Below are positions 54,901 to 64,000 of a stretch of 64,000 nt of DNA, in pieces; positions within the stretch are counted from its first letter, which is position 1; the number at the start of each line of letters is the position of its first letter. The notes beneath the pieces were generated by a model, which was given only the letters and a program-made list of their open reading frames with translations, was not told the DNA's origin and did not search any database. The stretch is from Plasmopara viticola (Eukaryota; Oomycota; Peronosporomycetes; Peronosporales; Peronosporaceae): assembly GCA_001695595.3 (NCBI GenBank), contig MBPM02000039.1:434001-498000 (forward strand), written 5' to 3'. A program made the position numbers and the translations under genes.

Positions 54901-57900
54901 TGTAAATTAAGTCCAATCCTGTACCTTGGCCACTAATAGTAGCCTCGAAAGCCGTTTTTGTCGTAATCAACCATTTTGGAGGAGTTCATAAGTTGCGACA
55001 GTAGTGAACAATAGCTGACGAATGAGGTCGGACTGAAGTAATTTAACAGATGACGTAACCGAAGGTAAGTCGAGCTCGCCCGAGTTTTTATCCACAGAAA
55101 ATCAGATGTTTACAAGTAGCAACATCACCAAGTCGACGGAGTGTTACTGACGAAGTTGCGCAAAAGCGGAGTAAACTGCAGCAGATCTTGTTTTGAAATT
55201 GAAACTCAACCTAGAGAATGCAAAAGTGTTGACAAAATCAAAGATTTCATTAAAAGTACTCGACCGCGTAAAGTGCGTGATCGACATCGCCAAGAATCAC
55301 ACCTTTGAAACAGAGCGACAATGAAGTTGTGTCGAAGACCGGGCGTGCAGATTCGATCGCAATGTATGTGCTTGTGATTTTGTATAATGCAAGCTCTCAA
55401 GTGCTGAAATTTAATGTTATTTCTCGTATCTCTCATAAATGAAATATGGCTATTTAAACGCATTCCAGTAGCAGCACAAAAGGTTTGTTTCGAGCCTAAA
55501 ATTGGGACGCAGTGACAGATTGTTATATATTCCTGTGACGTCATCCACAAAGATCAAGATGTGATCGGTGTGTCTCGATTCTTAGGGCAGATACTTGTTG
55601 CCCGCAGGTAGCAAAGCAGAGGCTAAAAAGTACAAATAAACCGGAAAAATTTGAAGACCCCGTCGAATGCCTGCTTCCAATCTGAAAAGTCCAAGAGTGG
55701 AGAATTATTTATGATTTGGACCAGAGTCCATTAGAAAAAGGTCTTGACCTAATGTCGAAAACTAAATGCAAACTCCCGATTTTGTGATTCATGATTTAGT
55801 GCCTGTCATTTGACACTATCGAATGCTTTGATAACTTCGGCGCGAATAGCACCGGCTGGAGTAAGTGAGTCAGTCCGCCGACAATGGTATTGAGAATCAT
55901 GGAAGCATCGTGGAGCATGGCGTATGTCACGTTCTTAGACAAAGCCAAATTTGTCAACTCTTCATAAGTAAGGTAACCTTTGTAGGCTAAAACCTTGGGC
56001 CTGAATTCGGCATCTTGATACAGCAACATCAAAGGCCGATTGTTCATGGATTTTTAACGAGAGCCGTATTTTAAAGCAAAGAAATGTCACCACGCCGTTA
56101 GAATTTAGTCATTCGACCCTTATTGAGCCGCATGAAAAAGTTCGAAACGGGCCCATTGAGCGGAAAAAATATGATAATACTCCGCAAGAAGTCGATCCAG
56201 GTCGAGGGATTTTCCACGAGCAGCGTTCTTAATAATATGAATGTTTTGGATAGTCGTAAGAGGCGCATCGAGCATTAGGGCGTGGATTGACGTTAGTTTC
56301 CAATTCCATGTTGGAGAATGTCTTGAGATTATTGTAGGTGAAAGCGCTAACATTTGGTCATGAGATTATGAAAAGCCGGTAGCAAAGTAGTACCTAAAAT
56401 TGACGATAAGTGGAACGAATTATGTCCAGATCACTAATAAATCCTAGAAGTATCAACAGATGAAATGAAGCTTCAATTCTGGTGTAGTAGGACACCAAAA
56501 AATGTTTTGAAGACTGCTTGCCGGACGTGATACCCATGTAAAGCTTAAAAATATTATTACGGTCACGAATTGCCATTCAAAACTCATAAACGCTTGGTAG
56601 CACTAGTCACGCTGATGCCGATTACAATCACTGGGATCTATGAAAGACGTTTTTCACAATCACGAGAAGCCGAAAGAGTCTTCTGTAGTTGTGTTTCATT
56701 GAATGCCCACTTGCGCGATTGAATATGTCGTAGAATTCAACACCAGCTAGACAATAGTCATTTCGATTCTTGATTTTCGGCCCTTGAATTCACGCAAACT
56801 CGGATTTCCAAGAGCCAAAAATTAGGCCGAGGCTTATCATTCAATCAAAAAGCTTAGCGCGGCTGCTGTCATGAAAAGAGGCGCCAGGTGTATCTTGATC
56901 CACATTGGGTTCCATAGTCTTATTAAAGTCGCCTTTTACTAAATGTACAGCAGAGTCCTGAAAATGTCTTGGAAGAACCGAGAAGAGAGCAGGTCGATCT
57001 CCGAAGCAAACCCGGTCGTACACTACGTAAAAGTGCACCCAAGTTGGCGGACACGGATTTCGCAATAACGGCGAGTCTCTAATAAGTTGTTTTTATCGCG
57101 AATGTTTTGAAGAAAATGAGCTGCTTATAATGATAAAGCGACATGATTGCAGGCACAATATCCAGTAGAGGGTGATCAAGACCACAAAAAACGAATTTGT
57201 GCGTCTATAGCATGAAGGAAGTAGTCACTGTTTTTAACCGACTGCTGACCTGAAAGTTTGATCTTATGTATAGCAATAAGTTGGTAAGTTGAAAGGGGAC
57301 CTTGGTAAATTTAAGGCGTGGCTTATTCAGCCCGTACACATTTAGCGAAACCGCCTAAGAAAAGCGTACGCCTCCTGTCTTGAAATGATGACGATAAATT
57401 AATGATTCATTCGCATCAGGTTTCACAGATTGAATGATTTGACCTAAGTCTATTAAAATTTGGGCGCTGCTTTGTACTGCAATAGGTCTTTCGCAAAAAA
57501 GCTAAAATCCATCAGCCAAAGTGTGCGATTTGAAAGAAGTTGTATCGCCAAATTGACGAAAAGGAAGGATTTCTATCTGTTCAGCTAAAACATTCAAGTG
57601 GGTCGCGATAGACCGTAGGTGCCAAAAATTAAAGGACTAATTCCCAGCAAAAGTACAAAGCGGGCCTTTATATTTTACTCCAAAATTATCGGAGCATGGC
57701 GGATGAGAAGCTTGAACGTTTTCTTTGCTTTGCCTAGAGTCCTAAATACCTTGGCGCACTGCATTTGAGCTGTACTCGTGCCAGGACGAATATGGGCGAT
57801 AAGACGACAAGCGCTGCGGTGAGTCTGACAATGTAGCAAAGCGTTTAGAAGATGCCGTGGCCGAAAGCATAAGTTCTGATTTTGCTTCAATTGAGGCGGA

Positions 57901-59310
57901 TTGATCAAGCGGAGAATGGTCCGCTAAGTTAAGTAAGAAAGCGTTTATATTCTCGAAGAGTTCACGACGAGTCATTTTTTCCACATCGTAAAGCAAAGTA
58001 ACTGAGCCTGAAATAGCAATGTACGCTGGTGTAGCAGCAGAGACGGGAGTGCTTTCGAGGCAAGCTGTGTCAGCATCCTCGCGGCGAAATTTGAAACTGT
58101 AATGCCACTGGGCAACGTCTTGTTGTATATCTTCATACCATAGTGGACTACAGTAATAAAAATAAAAAGGTCACAAGCTCTTGCTGTGCCTTCCAATGCG
58201 CTGACACAATATGTAAACGCTGTAACCTAAAGCAATTTAGCCCTCAAACGACCGCACGGTGTATTTCGATTGGACGCTGCCTTTGCCCATAGAGGAGCGC
58301 TTGGGTTTATCACAGACAACGATGTTCTCATTCCATATATTCGTTTGCATTGATATATAACAGGGATCACTTGCATCATCCTCAGCACATCCTCTTTCGG
58401 CATCATGACGTCAAACGTTGGAAAGGGGGAGCGAGATAAAGAAGGGCCTTGTGACGTTAAGGTAGCCACCTGAGAGACAGTAGGAGAACCCATTGAAGAG
58501 TCCAACTTATTCTTACGAATGGCTTGCGGAGTGACGAAGTGACCAAGTAAACTCAGAAGAGACAGGTGGTACACTATTTTCAGAGGTGGATGCTTTGCCG
58601 AATACCTCCTTGGTAGCTAAGCCGTCCTCTGCTCTGCCGCTTCTCTCGGTGAACGCGAATTGACGGTGGTGTTTATCGATTATAACGTGCAATTTTAAGC
58701 TTGACGAAACAAGCTCGGATGTAAAGCATGACGTAAATTAAACTTTTTCGGAGGTGAAATCCAGGGACGGGACTTTAACAGCTAGCGCTTGGTCTTGTCC
58801 AAAATAAACAAACATTCTCGTGCAAAAATGCCGCTCCGCATGAATGTGGGAAGGACGCACGGAGGCGGCGCGCCATGATTCGTAACTCAAAAAGGATAAC
58901 ACAATTTATCACTCCATCAGAGAGATGACCAGATCGACGAGGTAGCGAGAGCCGTATTTTGAAAGACGTGCAAATTCGATTTAAGTGCCGAACGCATTTG
59001 GCTCAAGAAGCTAAGCTTAGACGCAGTGTCATAAGCTGAGCTCGTAAACCTCTTCCTTTGTTTTTCGAGATGAGCGTAAAGTTTTGGGGATGATGAGCCT
59101 GGCAAGCGTCTTGCTTAAGCCGGGGCTAATCGTCTTTCGAAAGCTTATTAACCACCTCGCTGAGGTGCTCACGCCTAATAGCATGTGGGCAAGAAATCCA
59201 TGTGCGATGCAGCTGTGCTGTACTAAATGGTGTTGGAACCAATTTTGGCGCATTCAGGCTTATAGCATCAAAGTTTTAAAAAGCGCGTATAGACTCGCTA
59301 GTCTCTAGCA
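54900..59310 (-). mobile_element. Decayed LINE, minus strand (endonuclease and RT)
   Basis: Minus strand, right to left. The region at 58.9-57.4 kb is upstream sequence, possibly ORF1, with no clear motif. The endonuclease begins near 57340 (SLNVYGLNKPRLKFTKV), and at 57065-56841 FGDRPALFSVLPRHF and HLVKGDFNKTMEPNVDQ give the conserved GDFN motif. Reverse transcriptase: NNRPLMLLYQDAEFRPKVLAYK (56050-55980, motif 1), then a deletion of the catalytic core. It resumes at VDD-like residues and QTFCAATGMRLN near 55480-55450, and LGDVDHAL near 55290. The 3' end is near 54900-55030. Stops and shifts throughout. Confidence 0.75.
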
Positions 59311-59830
59311 GTTAATCCCCTGGTAGCTGACGAGAAATCTTACAGCGGAGAGATATTGGGCGTGTCATCACCATGGCTAAAAATAACTGAACTCCCACGC
59401 GGCTGACTGTCTGCAGTATGGCCTACGGGATTTTTTTGATGATCATGGCACAATACAACCACTCATCGTTGATTTTGAAGTATCAATTTTTGATCGAATT
59501 TCCATGTTCTCATGGTCGAGCGTCAGCACTTTATGCCACAAAATTTTATGACGTTGTTCGACATAGCTATCGTCAACCCACACCAAATGCTCATTGCGCC
59601 GCTTATGGCCGATGATTTCTTCCATGCTATTAGCCACACACCCGTGGAAAATTCCATGGCCCGGATGGACTTCTTGCAAAGTATTATGAGCTTTCTTAGG
59701 CTCAACCTTTTGACCTTGTATATGCGGCTAAATTTTGAGAGTATAGTGACTAATTTCTAACGCCATGGTGATATTCTTTGCGTTTGAAAGCGGCTCTTGC
59801 TCAGATCCTTAACAAAGTTCTACCTAACTT
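59311..59830. other. Junction between the two LINE copies
   Basis: Overlapping ORFs occur on both strands (78 codons minus, 82 codons plus). The minus-strand reading has tryptophan-rich stretches (GVWLIAWKKSSA) that might be an old transposon segment, but I cannot place it. No gene is supported. Confidence 0.25.
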
Positions 59831-60990
59831 ATGAGAAGTACATCAATTTGGCTTTGTTTCGGAACATGGCATTCGCCATGCGCTGCGATGCTGGCACGAT
59901 TATCAAAATAAGTGTCGGCAAACCAATTCCCGTGATCTAGCCGGTGCTACCTGTCCCGACTTTTCTCAAGCGTTCGATACTGTCAACTGGCAGGCACTAG
60001 ATCATGTATCACAACAGTGGGTAATTATACTCAATTTTCAACATTGGTTTCAGACCTGTTTAATATGCCACTGATTTATTTCGTACTAATTTCTCTAGCG
60101 CGGACTTTTTTAAGTTTGGAAGCCGGCGTTTGACAGGGTTGTCTACTTTCTTCTGGTTTATTCGTGCCTTCTATTGAGCCTCTCCTTTGCTTCTTGTGGG
60201 CAACAAGCAAAGCAGAGGCTCATCAACTGCGAATCTCGAGATGTGATGAGATTAGTCCCGGATTTTAATGGCAAAGACATTTCATCACTCATTCCATCAC
60301 ATCCTGAGCTTGAGATGATTTCACAGTAATCATTTTACATATCTCACATGCGATCCAGTTTTTATGCTCAAGTACAAACCATTTGTGCTGCCACTGGAAG
60401 GGTGTTAAGCATAAATACGAAAGACATCTTTCCCTCTCGTCTCTTTGACAGATTTTACAATCAAGCTTAACACTTGTGAGCTCGCGTTTTACAGAATCAC
60501 AAGCTTACTTCTCTTTTAGGCATTGCGGTTGGACCTGCTGTCATGCCCGATCTTTGACGTAGCGCTCTTCTCGTTCAATTTCAAAATTTGTTTTTTCTTG
60601 ATGATGACGAGCACAATCTCTTCCCGGTCGAGTGTTTTGATCGAAATCTATAATTTTGTCCACACTTTGACATTTTCTAGGCTCAAGATCTGCTGCAGTT
60701 TACTCCGCTAATGCGCAACTTCGCACCAGACTTCCTCAACGACACTCTATCGTCAGCAATTGATGATGTTGCTACTCGTGGACAACTACTTCTATATGAA
60801 TAAGAACTTTATCAGGCTCGACTTACCTTCGCTTGCGACATCTGTTGAATTAATGGGGGTCAATTTAATTTGTCAGCTAATTGTTTACTGTAGTCGCAAC
60901 TTGACAACTCCTCCAAAATGATTTATTCCGGCACAAACGAAAATTGCTGCTACTATTGGTAGTAGACGTTCAGGATTGAACTTAATTTAC
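59831..60990 (+). mobile_element. Decayed LINE reverse transcriptase, plus strand
   Basis: From 59850 an open stretch reads GFVSEHGIRHALRC and then PDFSQAFDTVNWQALDH, the LINE motif with the first catalytic Asp. At 60124-60180 comes GV*QGCLLSSGLFVPSIEPLL, the (R)QGCPLS motif with a TGA in place of Arg (CGA to TGA). QTICAATGRVLSIN is near 60400. The 3' section at 60680-60930 (AGATCTGCTGCAGTTTACTC, AACTCCTCCAAAATG) is the reverse complement of 55180-55150 and 54990-54970, so it belongs to the same family as the minus-strand copy. Confidence 0.78.
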
Positions 60991-62100
60991 ATACCACTTT
61001 CTCAATTGGCACAGACTTCCCTCTAACACATAGTTTCTGCATATTGGAGAGAAGCTATTGCGGATTGACGTTCTAAGAGCATGGTCAAATATCTGTTCAT
61101 ATAAGACTCACATGGCTAATTTAAATTATTCCCCATTTTCTATTCTGACCTGCGCAAAGCACGTAGACGAGAACTTCGTTTGCTTAGCTTACACTTTGTG
61201 GAATTTTACATTTTCGCGAAAAATTAAAATTACTTCCATATTTCAGGACAAGCGGGGCGCATTTGTCGCCTTCCTTAGAGATGTATTGTATGGATAGACT
61301 AAAATAGATGAAAAAAATTAGCTGATGCACGTGGAATATGTTCTGTCTCTGCTTCTTGGCAAGAAAGCCCTAAGAAGATTTGAACCTTCAGCTGAAGCTG
61401 CTTAGATCCAAACAAAATACCTCTCCTTTCAATATGTCCGGTGCAGTTGTACGCAAATGAGGCTCAACAGCTTTGCCTTTTATAAGAAAGCTAAAGTACG
61501 TAACTGTATAAGGCCTCTATGATACTATTAATAATATTATAAAGCTCACTTCACAAGTTTTGATAGACCCGCAAAGTTAGCACTGTGCTTGTACCGATGC
61601 TTTGCTAGACAAACCTGTCTTCTTCCATTCGTATGGAAATCTAGTAACGACTAGTCAGAATCAATTTACGGCATTTGCTTCAACAAAAACTGCCTTCAGA
61701 AGAGCTGATGATTTTAATATCCTCCACCGCAAAGGTGTATTTGTCGATGAAAGCAAAAACGTTTATTTGTATTCATGACATCGAAACATCCGATAGTTTG
61801 TCTAACAAGTCCCTGAATGGCTTTCGGATTAACTACGGACGATTACATTGACAAAGTATGTCCGAGCAAAAGCCCGTGATAGTCGAAATAATTGTGTAAT
61901 TGTGACACAGCACTATGTGTCTAACTTTAGTTTAGTCACGTGTCGAAACCTTCTGCTCGGTCAAATTCTTTTTGAAGGGTTTTTCAACACTACATCATAC
62001 TAATTTTGCTAGTAAGGTTAGAAGGGATCGTTGAGATCCTACAATACCTATGAGCAAAGGCTTTGCGAAACCAGCAACTCAGATATCATTGACTTTTATC
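60991..62100. other. No recognised gene; fragments of older repeats
   Basis: Short matches to the block at 12.2 kb (ACCTGCGCAAAGCACGTAGACGAG, 61149 on) and at 12.65 kb (GACCCGCAAAGTTAGCACTGTGC, 61567 on) show a diverged, partly deleted copy of the 12-kb repeat. Nothing coding. Confidence 0.4.
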
Positions 62101-63480
62101 CGCTTAGAAATTAATAGCTTCAAGTTTTTCAAAATTCAGTGACTCTAATTTCTCATGCAGTGCCTCCGACAAAAGCGCACTTTTTTTTACGTAATGACAA
62201 ACTGACCTGTTAATAGTCTGTGAATGAGGTCTCTCAAACAGCCACGAGGGTGTAAGTGACACCCGGAGATCGATCTTGTGTTGTATTCTCATTATTCTCC
62301 ATCCAAGCTAGGCTGTTCTTGATACCCATCTATGGATCTTTGTTACCCCCTATTTCTTACGGAAAACGATATTATTCTGCTGAAATCCCAATCGGAGTCG
62401 ATGGCATCGTGTGACCTTTATATTATCTTCATTGTGAGCGCTAATGTTGGTAGCTTTAGCGGCCGCGCTACCAGAGAAATATTATTTTCAAATAGACACA
62501 TTTTTAAGACGTCGGCTCACCTGCCTTTTTTAAGATATCAGTACCTTCAAAGATTTTTATATTCATGTCGTGTGTATAGTTGACCGGGGATCCTTTTAAG
62601 GTGCCGTACGCGCAACAGAAACTTACTGAAAGCCTAGTAGCAAGCTGGCCCCCACCGTCTTGCCCCGGGGATTGTGCGTTTTAGACGCGGCCTGACCAGA
62701 ATCAATTCATACTTTTTTGGACAACGAATGACCTCGTGCTGCCGAAATCCTCAACTCTTTCAGCCAGGTCGATTTCGACCCCGGGGTTGTCGTAGTGACC
62801 TGTCAACATAAATGTTTCTTTTAGAGTCAACCTCTTTTGGTTGACTGCAATCGCTTAACGGCAAGCAAAATATTGTGATTCGCAAACATCTGTCATATTT
62901 TATCGGGCTTTAGTACCTTTGTTCACTTGCGTGTAGGCAAAGCAATTCGTCGCTGCTAGTTTTCATTTGATGACCAGCACTTCACTTTGCCTTAGATGGG
63001 AATTTTAGCAGGGGTCAATTTTATTTCATAGCAGGACAAACGTCTACTTTGCCGGCATCCAACGGAACACGCATGATGTAAGTGCCAACACAGCGGGTCA
63101 TGCTTATCACGACAACACTTCATTGATATGTGCTAGACTTTAGTCAGCTACAACCTTTGATTTCGTCATATAGAAACAAAAACTTCATTTATAGCATGCC
63201 AAGAAGCAAATTCATCTATGGCTGTACTCCCTTTGAAGAGCTTTCATTGTTAACTGCATTTTTAAAGCTTTAAGTGTGAGGCGGGCCGACCTTAGTCTAT
63301 CCACAATCACATTCTTTGCCTTATTAAAGAGTAGTACCCTTTAAAAGAAGGCTACTCTGTACATATTTTTATGATGTTCACGCCTCCCTTGCTTGCAGAA
63401 GTGCATGTTCGCTGGCGGAACCCAAAACCTAGGGGGGGGAAAACCATTGATCTTTCATCTGCTAGCTTAGCCTGACCTCA
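62101..63480 (-). mobile_element. Block Q and Ty3/gypsy protease remnant
   Basis: Block Q is at about 62105-62560 (ATAGCTTCAAG, TCAGTGACTCTAATTTCTCATGCAGTGCCTCC, CGGAGATCGATC). On the minus strand at 62790-62700, GVEIDLAERVEDFGSTRSFVV matches the protease-proximal motif of the 41.4-kb copy. Upstream blocks continue to about 63150 (GACTTTAGTCAGCTACAACC). It is older and more broken than the other copies. Confidence 0.5.
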
Positions 63481-64000
63481 CGTTAAAATGACAAAAGTCA
63501 CGCTCTCCTGGTATTAGGGTCAATGTTTTCGATCTAGTTTACTTCAAAAATCCTTCACCACAAATGCGTCGCCATTTTAAGGCATTGACGCTGTAAATCG
63601 CATCTAATTATTCATTTTGCTGTTTAGCCCCTAAAACTTGAGCTAGAGGTTCTTTAGCTAGTGATGCATCGAGCTCGTATTTCATCGATTAATGGATGTA
63701 TTTGCAGTGGCTAGGTGAGAGTCTGTTTATACGTAAGAAGATGTTGGTGTAATACGTATCATAATGCTCTTATACATACATACTTATTCTTCCTCAGTCC
63801 TTACGTGTGTTGTGTGATACAGCTTTACAAAAGGAAGCGATTACTTGCATACCGCAGACGGCCGGCTCAAAACTATCTTCCGCAAATGATAGTTAGACGA
63901 GGGCACTTTTAAGTTTTCATAGGAGTATATTTACGCCTCAAGTTCAAAAAATAATATTTAATGCCAAGATAAATTTTATTTTGTTATTATTATGTATTTT
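63481..64000 (+). repeat. Repeat block T and window end
   Basis: AGGGTCAATGTTTTCGATCTAG through GCAGTGGCTAGGTGAGAGTC (63507-63723) matches block T at 18.73-18.95 and 53.2-53.43 kb. The remainder is AT-rich with the CACACCGCAGAC-type segment also near 7680 and 19400. The 65-codon ORF at 63715-63912 is not conserved. Confidence 0.4.

Noticed and set aside
1..64000. CRISPR array, operon structure or prokaryotic origin
   Set aside because: No regularly spaced repeats; introns, LINE, SINE and gypsy elements show a eukaryotic genome.

Overview
The window looks like repeat-rich nuclear DNA of an oomycete, most likely a Phytophthora or downy mildew species. The evidence is one intact secreted trypsin-fold protein lacking two catalytic-triad residues, as in the glucanase inhibitor proteins (GIPs) known from Phytophthora; upstream blocks resembling the oomycete Inr plus FPR core promoter; introns of about 45-67 nt; and decayed retroelements of types common in these genomes. 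The species cannot be fixed from the sequence alone. Intact genes are few. The one convincing complete coding sequence is the GIP-like gene at 24815-25567 (minus). A WDR26/GID7-like gene (29120-30879, minus) is recognisable with its introns but carries a stop and several frameshifts. A coiled-coil C-terminus enters from the left edge (1-189).

Six decayed relatives of the GIP-like gene lie on the plus strand at about 3.0, 8.3, 20.2, 27.7, 44.1 and 45.5 kb. They share 150-250 bp of upstream sequence and in several cases more distal flank, so each gene was copied with its promoter. The catalytic Ser is missing in every copy that keeps that region, and the catalytic His in every copy, so loss of protease activity predates the expansion.

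Most other sequence up to about 43 kb, and again near 62-64 kb, is old diverged repeats in both orientations. A recurrent module joins the 3' part of a LINE (zinc-binding domain after the reverse transcriptase) head to head with a Ty3/gypsy Gag-protease remnant, and shared blocks flank it in inverted orientation. It is seen at about 3.7-7.1, 13-18.4 and 38.9-43 kb, and reversed at 31.5-36.5 kb. In the second copy the junction holds a fragment of mitochondrial small-subunit rRNA.

Younger insertions are about 325-bp SINE-like elements at 19.0, 23.6, 26.0, 45.9, 46.35 and 46.9 kb, five-base (TACAA)n tailed with 11-14 bp target-site duplications, plus a truncated one at 7.7 kb. Their last ~140 bp match the 3' end of a 5'-truncated LINE at 28.5 kb, so they probably borrow its retrotransposition machinery. 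From 47.7 to 51.05 kb lies a degraded Ty3/gypsy gag-pol (minus); from 54.9 to 61 kb lie two decayed LINE copies of one family, head to head. The picture is a birth-and-death effector-like gene cluster in a retroelement-rich compartment.
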